A stretch of DNA of 38,458 nt, taken from assembly GCA_016781735.1 (NCBI GenBank), contig JADDPT010000121.1:1-38458 (forward strand). Direction: 5' to 3'. The translations under genes were made by a program, and so were the position numbers. Source of the DNA: Rubrobacter sp. GTDB taxonomy: Bacteria; Chloroflexota; Chloroflexia; Thermobaculales; Thermobaculaceae. Shown here piece by piece: positions 17,524 to 27,332 of this stretch (positions within the stretch are counted from its first letter, which is position 1; the number at the start of each line of letters is the position of its first letter). The notes under the pieces are model-generated. The model did not search any database and was not told the origin of the DNA. It worked only from the letters and a program-made list of their open reading frames with translations.

Positions 17524-17598
17524 CGGGGTGTAGCTCAGTTTGGCTAGAGCGCGCGCTTTGGGGGCGTGAGGCCGGAGGTTCGAGTCCTCTCACCCCGA
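17524..17598 (+). tRNA. tRNA-Pro (anticodon UGG)
   Basis: Cloverleaf read directly: acceptor CGGGGTG pairs with CACCCCG, D stem GCTC/GAGC, anticodon stem CGCGC/GCGTG with loop TTTGGGG (anticodon TGG), T arm GGAGG-TTCGAGT-CCTCT and discriminator A. The 3' CCA is not encoded (ACCG follows the stem). It is 10 bases from tRNA-Gly and probably cotranscribed. Confidence 0.95.
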
Positions 17599-17608
17599 CC
17601 GGCAAATT

Positions 17609-17679
17609 GCGGGTGTGGTGAAGCGGTATCATAGGTGCCTTCCAAGCACTTGGCACGGGTTCGACTCCCGTCACCCGCT
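17609..17679 (+). tRNA. tRNA-Gly (anticodon UCC)
   Basis: Acceptor GCGGGTG pairs with CACCCGC, the anticodon loop is CTTCCAA (anticodon TCC, reading GGA), the T arm is CGGGT-TCGACTC-CCGT (last pair closed by the neighbouring acceptor base) and the discriminator is T. CCA is not encoded. Confidence 0.94.
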
Positions 17680-18054
17680 CCCCTGTTCGGTGGTGAGGAA
17701 GCCAGCGAACGCCAATCCCCCTTCGCAAACCACTCTACCCTCAGCGTGCCCTTGTCCTCCCATCACGTTGTTGCGTGCGTGCGACGCCAGTACTCAACAC
17801 GTGTGAGCCGCCGCTATTGCAGCTTGTGCAGGAGTGCCCGATATGCTAAATTGTTTGTGGCACCCCGCAACGAAAGCCGCGGACGCCATGGAAGTTTTGA
17901 ACCAACACTCAAAACTTGGGAGCTGATCGCTCACGGTACAAGCGTAAGCACGAGGGGATGTCACAGTCCCGACTAGAGTAACGCAGAGTACAGAGGTAGG
18001 CGCCCACCTGCTCTTGCAGGTTCAAAACCCGGCGCGCGGCTGCGGGGTATCACT
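17680..18054 (+). other. 375-base non-coding region with several hairpins before holA
   Basis: No convincing gene lies here. A possible promoter is at 17824-17852. Downstream are a 9-base perfect stem (17892-17900 with 17909-17917, 8-base loop), a GAGC/GCTC hairpin near 17920-17932, a GGGA/TCCC hairpin near 17955-17972 and a 6-base stem (18006-18011 with 18016-18021, TCTT loop). This could be a structured holA leader or an unidentified small RNA. Signatures of tmRNA, RNase P RNA and SRP RNA were not seen. Confidence 0.3.
17824..17852 (+). promoter_or_regulatory. possible holA promoter
   Basis: TTGTGC (17824-17829), 17-base spacer, TAAATT (17847-17852). The -35 is identical to the one assigned to yebC. 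If used, it gives a leader of about 200 bases holding the hairpins described for 17680-18054. The -10 is weak. Confidence 0.3.
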
Positions 18055-19059
18055 TTGTCCGGAGCAACGCCTTTGGTCATCACCTTATGCGGCGACGACT
18101 CGTCCCGCATCACTGTCCGCCAGCAGGCTCTTGTAGAAGAGCACGTACCTGGCGATCTGTCCTCGCTAAACCTCCTTGAGCTCGACGGCGCTGCTGTTTC
18201 CGTGGAGGAGCTGCGCGCGGCGTGCGACACGATGCCCTTTCTGGGTGATCGCCGTGTGGTGCTGGTCAAGGGACTGCTGCGCCGCTTCTCCGACAAAGCG
18301 AGCGAGGAGACGCCGGCGAAGCCGGCCGACGCCGCGCTGGTTGCCGATCTAAAGAAATACCTCCCCGCCGTGCCGGACACGACGATTTTAATCTTTGTCG
18401 AGCGCAGAAGGCTCGGTTCCAGCGCCGCCGCAAACGCGCTGAAGAGCCTGACAAAGGTTGAGGAGTATTCGATGCCTGACGCCGCGCAGCTGCCCTCGTA
18501 CATAGCGATGCAGGTTCGTGATGCGGGTGGGAGTATCGATCGCAATGCCGCCGCGCTGCTGGCTCAGGCTGTGGCCGATAACCCCCTTCGCTTGGAACAG
18601 GAGCTATCCAAGCTCCTCGCCTACAAGGCCCCGGAGAAGCAGATCGCTGAACGCGACGTACGCGACCTGGTGGATATCCCTCTCGAGGTTGCGGTTTGGG
18701 ATCTCACGGACGCTCTTTTTGCGCGCGACAGCGCGCGCAGCCTCCGGTCGCTCCGATCGCTGCTCGAGCGGGGCCAGGTACCGCAGCAGGTCATGGGCGC
18801 TGTCGCGTCCCAGCTTCGCAACCTCGTGGTGGCCGACGATTACCGGGGCCAGGGAGCTGACGCGCTGGCGTCCTCGACGGGCATGAAGCCGTTCGTCGCT
18901 CGCAAGACATCTGCGGCCCTGCGGAACTTTCAGCCAGGCGAGCCACGCCGGTTGCTGTCCGCACTTGTCGATCTCGATCTGCGGTCTAAAACGGGAAAGG
19001 CCGAGCTTAGCTCGGCCTTCGAGTTCTTCGTGGTGGAAGCCTGCGCTAGGCGCCTCTAG
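18055..19059 (+). CDS. holA: DNA polymerase III subunit delta
   Basis: Clamp-loader delta subunit that opens the beta sliding clamp. Sequence features are an N-terminal LVITLCGDDSSRITVRQQALVEE corresponding to the family's LxGDDxxxI beginning, MPFLGDRRVVLVKGLLRRF, a degenerate AAA+ core, AALLAQAVADNPLRLEQELSKLLAYK, VWDLTDALFARDSARSLRSL and QVMGAVASQLRNLVV, then a C-terminal helical collar. The length of 334 residues is typical. Two TTG starts are possible: 18055, or 18073, which has GGAG 8 bases upstream and fits the domain start better. The last coding bases contain a strong stem-loop that probably terminates rpsT transcription from the other strand, and the two stop codons overlap. Confidence 0.92.
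   Translation: MSGATPLVITLCGDDSSRITVRQQALVEEHVPGDLSSLNLLELDGAAVSVEELRAACDTMPFLGDRRVVLVKGLLRRFSDKASEETPAKPADAALVADLKKYLPAVPDTTILIFVERRRLGSSAAANALKSLTKVEEYSMPDAAQLPSYIAMQVRDAGGSIDRNAAALLAQAVADNPLRLEQELSKLLAYKAPEKQIAERDVRDLVDIPLEVAVWDLTDALFARDSARSLRSLRSLLERGQVPQQVMGAVASQLRNLVVADDYRGQGADALASSTGMKPFVARKTSAALRNFQPGEPRRLLSALVDLDLRSKTGKAELSSAFEFFVVEACARRL
18997..19019 (-). terminator. rpsT terminator embedded in the holA coding end
   Basis: A perfect 10-base stem (18997-19006 with 19010-19019) with a three-base loop. Read on the minus strand, the direction of rpsT, it is followed by TTTCCCGTTTT, close to an intrinsic terminator. It lies 37 bases beyond the rpsT stop and inside the holA reading frame (residues KAELSSAF). 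Confidence 0.65.
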
Positions 19060-19334
19060 GAGGACGCGGCCTCTCTCGCCTTGGCCAGTGCCTTCGCCAG
19101 CCGGCTCTTGCGTCGAGCAGCGTTGTTCGGGTGTATGATGCCCTTCCTCGCTGCCTTGTCCAGCGCGCTGAACGCGGCAGGCAAGCCCTGCGTTGCGCCG
19201 TCAACGTCTCCGGAGGCAACTGCCTTCCGGACGCTCGCTACCACGTTGCGGGCACGGTTGCGTACGGGCTTGTTGCGCATGCGCTTCTTCTCCGCAACCT
19301 TCACGCGCTTGATCGCCGACTTGATGTTCGCCAA
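19056..19334 (-). CDS. rpsT: 30S ribosomal protein S20
   Basis: Primary 16S rRNA-binding protein of the small subunit. The 92 residues match S20: ANIKSAIKRVKVAEKKRMRNKP at the start, a lysine/arginine-rich helix bundle, and KGIIHPNNAARRKSRLAKAL near the C-terminus. The start is TTG 19334, since the family begins M-ANIKSA and GGAGG lies 8 bases upstream; an open frame continues far upstream without homology and should not be annotated. A promoter (TATAAT 19378-19383) gives a leader of about 37 bases. Its stop overlaps that of holA, its usual neighbour in bacteria, in tail-to-tail orientation. Confidence 0.96.
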   Translation of the reverse strand: MANIKSAIKRVKVAEKKRMRNKPVRNRARNVVASVRKAVASGDVDGATQGLPAAFSALDKAARKGIIHPNNAARRKSRLAKALAKAREAASS

Positions 19335-19377
19335 AGGGCCGACCTCCAACAAGTTATCTATACCAATGCAACCCGGC

Positions 19378-19407
19378 ATTATAGCAAAGCCTCCGACAGC
19401 CGGGCAA
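19378..19407 (-). promoter_or_regulatory. rpsT promoter
   Basis: On the minus strand TTGCCC (19402-19407), 18-base spacer, TATAAT (19378-19383). Its -35 box is separated by one base from the divergent lepA -35 box at 19409-19414. Confidence 0.7.
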
Positions 19408-19408
19408 C

Positions 19409-19438
19409 TTGACTTTGCGCTCTCCCTAACGCTTGAAT
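19409..19438 (+). promoter_or_regulatory. lepA-mazG promoter
   Basis: TTGACT (19409-19414), 18-base spacer, TTGAAT (19433-19438). Transcription would start near 19445, 26 bases before the lepA TTG. Confidence 0.5.
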
Positions 19439-19470
19439 AGAGTGAATCCAGAGAGCTGACGGTTGAGGTC

Positions 19471-21288
19471 TTGCGCCAAGAACTAATACGTAACTTCTCC
19501 ATCATCGCCCATATCGACCACGGGAAATCTACCCTCGCTGACCGCCTGCTCCAGATAACCGGCACCCTCACTGAGAGGGAGATGGTCGAGCAGGTGCTCG
19601 ATTCCATGGATCTCGAGCGCGAGAAGGGTATCACGATCAAGGCGCGCGCCGTACGCATGCAGTACGCAGCGAAAGACGGACAGACGTATGAGCTGAACCT
19701 CATAGACACCCCCGGACACGTCGACTTCTCATACGAGGTAAGCCGAAGCCTTGCGGCGTGCGAGGGCGCCGTGCTCGTCGTGGACGCGACGCAGGGCATA
19801 GAGGCCCAGACGCTCGCGAACGTCTATCTGGCCCTTGGCTCCGACCTGGAAATCATTCCGGTCGTCAACAAGATCGACCTCCCGAGCGCTGACGTCGAGG
19901 CTGTGTCGCACGAGATAGAGCGGGTCGTCGGGCTGCCGGCCGACGATGTCATCCCCGTCTCCGCGAAGCTGGGCACGGGCGCTGGTGACGTACTCGAGGC
20001 CCTCGTGGAGAAGATACCGCCCCCATGCGGTTCGCCGGACGCCCCGCTGCGCGCGTTGATCTTCGACTCGCACTATGACCAGTACAAGGGCGTTATAGCA
20101 TACGTCCGCGTCGTTGACGGCAGTATCAGGCAGGGCGATCGTATCAGGCTGATGTCGAACAACAAGGTTACGGAGGCGGCAGAGCTCGGCTACTTTGCTC
20201 CGGCTCTTCGCTCGACCGGTGTCCTGGAGACCGGCGAGGTAGGATACATCGCGACGGGCCTCAAGGTGGTCGGCGAATGCCGGGTGGGCGACACGATGAC
20301 GCTGGACCGCAACGGATCCAGCGAGCCGCTCGCCGGCTACCAGCCCGCAAAGCCGATGGTGTTCGCCGGCATCTTTCCCGTCAACGGCGAGGACTATCCC
20401 CTTCTCCGTGACGCTCTTGAGAAACTGAAGCTGAATGACGCCGCCCTGGCATACGAGCCGGAGACTTCCGCTGCCCTTGGTTTCGGATATCGCGCCGGAT
20501 TCCTGGGTCTCCTGCATATGGAGATCGTCCAGGAGAGGTTGGAGCGCGAGTACAACCTGGACCTGCTCACCACCGCGCCGAGCGTGGAATTCCAAGTCGA
20601 GACCACCGACGGAAACACGCTGGCCGTGCACAACCCCACCGAGATGCCGCCTCCTCAGCGCGTGAAGCGCGTCTTAGAGCCGTGGATGCAGATAACCGTG
20701 GTGGTCCCGTCAACGTACATCGGAGCGGTCATGGAGCTCGTGACGAAGCGCCGGGGGGAATTCTCCAAGCTAGACTACCTTGAGGAGAACAGGGTCCTGC
20801 TCACTTACGATATACCGCTCAGCGAGATCGTCTCGGACTTCTACGACCAGCTGAAGAGCCGGACACAGGGCTACGCCTCGCTGGATTACTCCTTCGCCGC
20901 GTACAGACCTGCGGACCTGGTCAAGCTCGATGTGCTTGTCAACACCCAGCCCGTGGACGCGCTTTCGATGATAGTCCATCGGGACGACGCCTATCAGCGT
21001 GGCAAGCTCTTGGTGGACCGGCTGCGCGATCTAATTCCACGGCAGATGTTCGAGATACCCGTGCAGGCCGCGGTGGGCAGCAAGATAATCAGCAGAGAGA
21101 CGATCCGGGCGATGCGCAAGAACGTGCTCGCCAAGTGCTACGGCGGCGATATCACCCGCAAGCGCAAGCTGCTTGAGAAGCAGCGCGCGGGCAAGGCCCG
21201 TATGAAGACAGTTGGGAACGTACAAATTCCGCAGGAAGCATTCATGGCCGTCCTCAAGCTCGACGGTGAGGAGGATAGCCGGGGATGA
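19471..21288 (+). CDS. lepA: elongation factor 4 (LepA)
   Basis: Ribosome-associated translational GTPase implicated in ribosome biogenesis and back-translocation. The G1 motif is AHIDHGKST (about residues 13-21). G2 lies in the [15 protein letters not shown] switch region, G3 is DTPGHVDF, G4 is VVNKIDLP and G5 is [17 protein letters not shown]. Domains II and III and the LepA-specific C-terminal domain follow, including [25 protein letters not shown] near the end. The 605-residue length is standard. It starts with TTG 19471, three codons before the conserved [12 protein letters not shown], with weak TTGAGG spaced close upstream. The stop overlaps the mazG ATG (ATGA). Confidence 0.97.
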   Translation: MRQELIRNFSIIAHIDHGKSTLADRLLQITGTLTEREMVEQVLDSMDLEREKGITIKARAVRMQYAAKDGQTYELNLIDTPGHVDFSYEVSRSLAACEGAVLVVDATQGIEAQTLANVYLALGSDLEIIPVVNKIDLPSADVEAVSHEIERVVGLPADDVIPVSAKLGTGAGDVLEALVEKIPPPCGSPDAPLRALIFDSHYDQYKGVIAYVRVVDGSIRQGDRIRLMSNNKVTEAAELGYFAPALRSTGVLETGEVGYIATGLKVVGECRVGDTMTLDRNGSSEPLAGYQPAKPMVFAGIFPVNGEDYPLLRDALEKLKLNDAALAYEPETSAALGFGYRAGFLGLLHMEIVQERLEREYNLDLLTTAPSVEFQVETTDGNTLAVHNPTEMPPPQRVKRVLEPWMQITVVVPSTYIGAVMELVTKRRGEFSKLDYLEENRVLLTYDIPLSEIVSDFYDQLKSRTQGYASLDYSFAAYRPADLVKLDVLVNTQPVDALSMIVHRDDAYQRGKLLVDRLRDLIPRQMFEIPVQAAVGSKIISRETIRAMRKNVLAKCYGGDITRKRKLLEKQRAGKARMKTVGNVQIPQEAFMAVLKLDGEEDSRG

Positions 21289-22817
21289 CCGCGCCCCGTA
21301 TCGCCGTGGTGGGTCTGGGGCCAGGTGATGCGTCACTGCTGACTGTCGCAGCCAGCCGGCTGCTGGAAGCCGCGCCGCAAGTATGGGTGCGCACGGAAAA
21401 GCACCCGACGGTCACGGCCCTAACGCTTGGCCAGCGCGTCCGGAGCTTCGACGACCTGTACAACACGCTCGACTCCGTTGACGACGTGTACTCGGAAATC
21501 GCCGAGCGACTCGTTGCCGCGGCTCACGAAGCGCCAGACACGGAGGTGGTGTACGCGGTACCCGGTAGCGCCAGCACAGGGGAACGCTCCGTGGCACACC
21601 TTCGCGAGCGATGCTCGCGCGAGGGCGTCGAGTTACGGCTGGTGCCGGGGATATCCTCCCTCGAAGCCGCTCAGCTGGAGCTCGGAGTTGATGCTTTCGA
21701 TTCGGGGCTCCAAGTTGTGGACGCGCCGGAGCTTGCTCACCTGCTCGATCAGAGGCCAAGCGTGGTCTCCCAGTTTCTGAACCCTCACCTGCCCTTGCTC
21801 ATCAGTGGCATGTGGAGCCAGTCGCTCGCCTCCGCAGTTAAGCTATTTCTCCTGTCCAGCTACCCAGCGGACTGGTCGGTGAGTCTGGTTCAGGCGGGCC
21901 TTGGTCGGCCGCGTCAAGAGGTTCCTCTGGAGGACCTGGACCGTGGCGTTGCAATAGACCACCTGACAACTGCCTATGTGGCGCCGCTCGCTCTCGACTT
22001 CCCCAGTCGGCATTTCTACGGGCTTACCCATATCATCGCTCGCCTGCGAGGGCCCGATGGCTGCCCGTGGGATCGCGAGCAGACCCACGGCTCGATCAAG
22101 CGTCACCTGCTTGAGGAGGCTTACGAGGCCATGGAGGCTCTCGATACGGGCGATGCGGCGGAGTTGGAGGAGGAGTTGGGCGATGTGCTGCTCCAGGTCT
22201 CGCTGCATAGTGAGATAGGTTATTCGGACAGCGACTTCGACATAGGCGATGTTATAGGAACTTTGAACACCAAGCTCATCCGCCGGCATCCGCACGTCTT
22301 TGGAGAGGCACAGGCCGACAGCGCCGCGCAGGTGCTGGCGAACTGGCAGGAGATCAAGAAGAACGAGCGAGAGGCACGGGGCGACTCGGAGCATTCCATG
22401 CTGGACGGTGTGCCGGCTGCGCTGCCTGCTCTCGCCCGGGCACAGAGCGTGAGCCAGCGGGCCGCCAAGACTGGCTTCGACTGGAGCTCAGCGGAGGAGG
22501 TCTGGCAGAAGGTGGACGAGGAGCTGCGAGAAGTGTCGTCCGCAACCGGCCCGGACGAGCGCTTAGAGGAGCTAGGCGACCTGTTGTTCGTGCTTGTCAA
22601 CTGGGCCCGCTTTCACCACATCGAGGCGGAGGAGGCGCTGCGGCTAGCGACGGTCAAGTTTGAGCGTCGCTTCCGCGCACTCGAGCGGATGGCGCGTGAC
22701 CGCCACGCCGACCTGCGGAAACTCTCCGCACAGGAGTTGGATCTGCTGTGGAACGAGGCTAAGGCGCTCATGCGAGACGCGACTTCGGTTCCCAACGTCG
22801 TGCAGCAGCGGGCGTAG
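21285..22817 (+). CDS. mazG: SAM methylase-MazG fusion, nucleoside triphosphate pyrophosphohydrolase (YabN type)
   Basis: The N-terminal part (about 1-230) is a tetrapyrrole (corrin/porphyrin) methylase-like domain: [34 protein letters not shown] and [13 protein letters not shown]. The C-terminal part (about 240-500) is a two-module Maz[33 protein letters not shown], with the metal-binding EEAYE...[11 protein letters not shown] in module one and VDEELREV...[14 protein letters not shown] in module two. MazG hydrolyses abnormal NTPs to NMP and PPi. The methylase-like part is of unknown function in YabN proteins. The ATG overlaps the lepA stop by ATGA. The gap to aspS is 44 bases. 510 residues agrees with YabN homologs. 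Confidence 0.92.
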   Translation: MTAPRIAVVGLGPGDASLLTVAASRLLEAAPQVWVRTEKHPTVTALTLGQRVRSFDDLYNTLDSVDDVYSEIAERLVAAAHEAPDTEVVYAVPGSASTGERSVAHLRERCSREGVELRLVPGISSLEAAQLELGVDAFDSGLQVVDAPELAHLLDQRPSVVSQFLNPHLPLLISGMWSQSLASAVKLFLLSSYPADWSVSLVQAGLGRPRQEVPLEDLDRGVAIDHLTTAYVAPLALDFPSRHFYGLTHIIARLRGPDGCPWDREQTHGSIKRHLLEEAYEAMEALDTGDAAELEEELGDVLLQVSLHSEIGYSDSDFDIGDVIGTLNTKLIRRHPHVFGEAQADSAAQVLANWQEIKKNEREARGDSEHSMLDGVPAALPALARAQSVSQRAAKTGFDWSSAEEVWQKVDEELREVSSATGPDERLEELGDLLFVLVNWARFHHIEAEEALRLATVKFERRFRALERMARDRHADLRKLSAQELDLLWNEAKALMRDATSVPNVVQQRA

Positions 22818-22861
22818 TCGAGGGCACGGATGCCTTCGGCATTTCACTACGGGGAGGTTCG

Positions 22862-24655
<1,794 letters not shown>

Positions 24656-24752
24656 CTCCGAGTTCTACACCCGTCCGGTCGGCGCACAGTACATGGCGGT
24701 GCCGCTGCTCACGCTCGGCGAGATAGCTCCGGAGTGCGGCAATGGCGAACTA

Positions 24753-24780
24753 GATGCACGCCATCTGATGTCCGTGCATC
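24753..24780. terminator. inverted repeat between convergent aspS and murE
   Basis: Perfect eight-base arms, GATGCACG (24753-24760) and CGTGCATC (24773-24780), with a 12-base loop. The right arm overlaps the murE stop. No T-run follows on either strand, so it may act as an mRNA end structure or bidirectional terminator. The rest of the 123-base gap 24656-24778 holds no visible gene. Confidence 0.35.
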
Positions 24781-26323
24781 AGGACGCGGCGCGCAACTCC
24801 ACCAGCAACTGCCTGGTGACCTCTACCTCGTTCCACGGCAAACGGTGATCGGCGTACTCGATCGAGGACTCGTGACCTTTGCCTGCCAGCAGAACCATGT
24901 CCCCCGCCCGAGCACGCACCAGAGCCTCACGGATAGCCTCCGTCCGGTCCGCCAAGCAAACGTACTCCTCACCCTCGCGCGCGCCAGCTGCTTCCGCGCC
25001 CGCCGCGATCTCTCGAAGTATGGTTGCAGAGTACTCGCCCCGAGGATCTTCGTCTGTAAGGATGGCGAAGTCGGCGTACCGTGCGGCCACCCCGCCCATC
25101 TCGGGGCGCTTCGATCGGTCACGCTCGCCGGCACTGCCGAACACGGCGATCAGCCGTCCTCGCGTGGCTTGCCGCAGCGTCCGTAGCACCTTCTCCAGGG
25201 AGTCGGCCGTGTGGGCGTAATCCACCACGACCCCGAACGGCTGCCCCTCCTCGATGCGCTGCATCCGTCCGGGGACGCCTCCAAAGCCCCTGAGCGCCTC
25301 GCTGCACGCTCCGAGAGGGATTCCCTGTGACAGCCCCACCGAGACCGCTGCCAGGGCATTGTAGACGTTGTACGCGCCCAGGAGAGGCAACCGCACGTCG
25401 ACCTCGTCCTCGGCTGTCCTCACGCGGAAGGCTAGCCCTTCCATCGAGTGCTGGACCTCCTGCGCTACCACGTCCGCCCACCGGCTAGTTCCGTACGTAA
25501 TCGTCCTGCCCGCGCAAGCGCGCTCGAACAGGTCGGCGTTGGGGTCGTCCGCGTTGATGACTCCCCACTTGCCGACTCCCTTGTCCGCGCTCTCGCCCAA
25601 CATGGAGAACAGCTTGGCCTTGTCGAGCCGGTAGCGCTCCACGCTGCCGTGCAGCTCGAGGTGCTCGCTCGTTACGTTCGTCATAACGGCCACGTCATAC
25701 GCCACGTCATCCAGCCTTGAGAGCCGCAGGCCATGGGACGAACTCTCGACGATGGCGTACTTCACGCCGGCATCCACCATCTCGCGCAGACGACGGTGCA
25801 GCGATGGCGGCTGAGGCGTCGTGACTCGCTCAGAGCTTCTCCACTGCCGCGCGCCGATCTTCACATCTACCGTCGTTATGAATCCCGTTGTATAACCTGC
25901 GGCAGCCAGCACGGCATCAGTCAGGAAGGTGGTCGTCGTCTTGCCGTCCGTGCCCGTGACGCCCAAGACACATAGCTCTCTGCTGGGGTTCCCATAGTAC
26001 TCGGAGGCGAGGCGGCTCAGCGCCTCGCGGGCATCCGGCACCTGGATTACTGGAATGCTGGCGGTTGCCTCAAAGGGACGCTGCGTAACGACGGCAGCGG
26101 CGCCGAGGCTGATGGCTCGCGGTATGTAGTCGGCGCCGTCCACATGCTCACCCGGCAGAGCTACGAACAGCTCACCACCCTTCAACTCGCGTGTATCGGC
26201 TGATATCCCTGTTACGTAACGCTCGTCCGTCCATGGCTTCGGTACGACGGCAAGGGAACCAAGGAGATCCGATAAGTTTGTCCTGAAGGCGGTCATTCGG
26301 CGGGCGGCTGGATGAGCGGGCAA
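24779..26323 (-). CDS. murE: UDP-N-acetylmuramoyl-tripeptide synthetase (divergent MurE)
   Basis: Adds the third amino acid to UDP-MurNAc-L-Ala-D-Glu during peptidoglycan precursor synthesis. The P-loop is GVTGTDGKTTTTF (about 121-133), followed by ESSSHGLRLSRL (193-204), VMTNVTSEHLELHG (213-226), KAKLFSML and the family C-terminal LLAGKGHE. Two key segments differ from textbook MurE: the DHLDYH metal-region motif reads EHLELH, and the DNPR substrate signature reads DEDPR (424-428), so meso-diaminopimelate specificity cannot be assumed. Starts are TTG 26323 or ATG 26296; neither has a good ribosome binding site. A promoter at 26344-26372 fits the TTG. The gene is alone, not in a dcw cluster. 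Confidence 0.9.
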   Translation of the reverse strand: MPAHPAARRMTAFRTNLSDLLGSLAVVPKPWTDERYVTGISADTRELKGGELFVALPGEHVDGADYIPRAISLGAAAVVTQRPFEATASIPVIQVPDAREALSRLASEYYGNPSRELCVLGVTGTDGKTTTTFLTDAVLAAAGYTTGFITTVDVKIGARQWRSSERVTTPQPPSLHRRLREMVDAGVKYAIVESSSHGLRLSRLDDVAYDVAVMTNVTSEHLELHGSVERYRLDKAKLFSMLGESADKGVGKWGVINADDPNADLFERACAGRTITYGTSRWADVVAQEVQHSMEGLAFRVRTAEDEVDVRLPLLGAYNVYNALAAVSVGLSQGIPLGACSEALRGFGGVPGRMQRIEEGQPFGVVVDYAHTADSLEKVLRTLRQATRGRLIAVFGSAGERDRSKRPEMGGVAARYADFAILTDEDPRGEYSATILREIAAGAEAAGAREGEEYVCLADRTEAIREALVRARAGDMVLLAGKGHESSIEYADHRLPWNEVEVTRQLLVELRAAS

Positions 26324-26343
26324 AGTAGCGGCATACAGCCGGA

Positions 26344-26372
26344 GTTGTAGTCTGCCAGGAGTGTACTGGCAT
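26344..26372 (-). promoter_or_regulatory. murE promoter with internal inverted repeat
   Basis: On the minus strand ATGCCA (26367-26372), 17-base spacer, TACAAC (26344-26349). The spacer and -35 contain an inverted repeat TGCCAG/CTGGCA (26353-26358 and 26366-26371), which could be a hairpin or operator site. Confidence 0.4.
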
Positions 26373-26416
26373 GGACCACATAGGTGCTGGGAGCAGGCAG
26401 CCTTGCTTCCGCCGCG

Positions 26417-27325
26417 CTACTCATTCCCGACCGCATAGACAGCCTCCGCGAGCGCGTCCTCGGCGTGGGAACTCAGCATGTCGTCAGTGTCCTGCGCTAC
26501 TGCTTTGAGCCTTCGCGTAGCTTCAGGCGTTCCAATCTGTCCGAGGGCCCAGATGGCTGCCTGACGCACCTCCAGGTCGTGGTCTTGGAGAAGGTCTCCG
26601 AGTTGCGGCACAGCATCTGTCAAACCCGCATCCCCGGCAGCACGCGAAGCGTGAAACCGAACTCGGGCGCTGTCACTGTCGAGTTGCTGGAGGATGTCTG
26701 GATGCCATCGGGCATCCATAGTACGTCCCATACCTCGAAGAGCGCTTGCCTGCTGTTGCTCGTCGTCTTCAGCATGGAAGCGGGTGATTACCCGAGCCAC
26801 CATCGGCTCGTCCGCGAAATAGGCAAGAGACTCGAGTGCCCTCATCTCTAGCTCGGAGCCCTCCGGCGCAGAGGAGAGAGTGGCCCGCAAGGCGAGCCGT
26901 AGTCGGTCGGCACTGTCTACATCGAGCGCACCCACGGCACCGGCGTAAGCAAAGCGGCCCAGAACTGACGCCGCGGCCGCCTGAACTTCCGGGGCAGGAT
27001 CCGAGTGCAGAAGGAGAAGGAGGCGGTTGAGAACCGGCAGTGCCTCCTCCTCCCAAAGTCCTTCGACTGCTCGTGCCCTCACAGAAGGGTCAAGATCGTC
27101 GAGAGCGAGGAGGAATACCTGCTTGAAGTTGTACTCCACGTCCTCCTCAGCGAGGTCGCGCAGGCCCGCAAGTATCTGCTTGCGGCGCTCGATGCTGCCC
27201 TCAGCCCACGCCGCCCGGAGCTCACGTCGCTGCTCCATGTCGAGGTCCGACAGTTTCGCGAGTGTGCCGTGCCGGAATCTGCCGCTTGTCTGCAGCAACT
27301 CGGACACTTCTTCAGCGAAGTCCAT
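26417..27325 (-). CDS. HEAT-repeat protein
   Basis: A 302-residue soluble protein built from repeated helical pairs. The pattern is seen in DLDPSVRARAVEGLWEEEALPVLNRLL, DPAPEVQAAAASVLGRFAYAGAVG, ELEMRALESLAYFADEPMVARVI, DSARVRFHASRAAGDAGLTDAVPQL and DLEVRQAAIWALGQIGTPEATRRLK. These are HEAT/PBS-lyase-like units used for protein-protein contact. The ATG at 27325 lies 7 bases after the upstream stop, with GGGAG in the preceding gene's end. An earlier in-frame ATG at 27346 would overlap the upstream gene. It forms an operon with the 578-residue protein and the microprotein at 29100-29243. Its partner and cellular role are unknown. Confidence 0.8.
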   Translation of the reverse strand: MDFAEEVSELLQTSGRFRHGTLAKLSDLDMEQRRELRAAWAEGSIERRKQILAGLRDLAEEDVEYNFKQVFLLALDDLDPSVRARAVEGLWEEEALPVLNRLLLLLHSDPAPEVQAAAASVLGRFAYAGAVGALDVDSADRLRLALRATLSSAPEGSELEMRALESLAYFADEPMVARVITRFHAEDDEQQQASALRGMGRTMDARWHPDILQQLDSDSARVRFHASRAAGDAGLTDAVPQLGDLLQDHDLEVRQAAIWALGQIGTPEATRRLKAVAQDTDDMLSSHAEDALAEAVYAVGNE

Positions 27326-27332
27326 TGCCGTG

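Noticed and set aside
17524-17680. tRNA genes as integration sites
   Set aside because: No integrase, no direct repeat of the tRNA 3' end and no change of gene content around them.
17850-17880. Short resemblance to a T-box (TGGCACCCCGC)
   Set aside because: The preceding AGGG part is missing, no specifier stem is visible upstream, the segment overlaps a possible promoter, and the gene downstream is holA rather than an amino-acid gene.
19335-19799. N-terminal extension of the rpsT reading frame far upstream
   Set aside because: S20 starts at the TTG 19334 with a good ribosome binding site, and the extension would run through the promoter and into lepA on the other strand.
19729-20631. Long open frame (300 residues) on the minus strand opposite lepA
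   Set aside because: It lies wholly within lepA, which has all GTPase motifs, and shows no recognisable protein features of its own.
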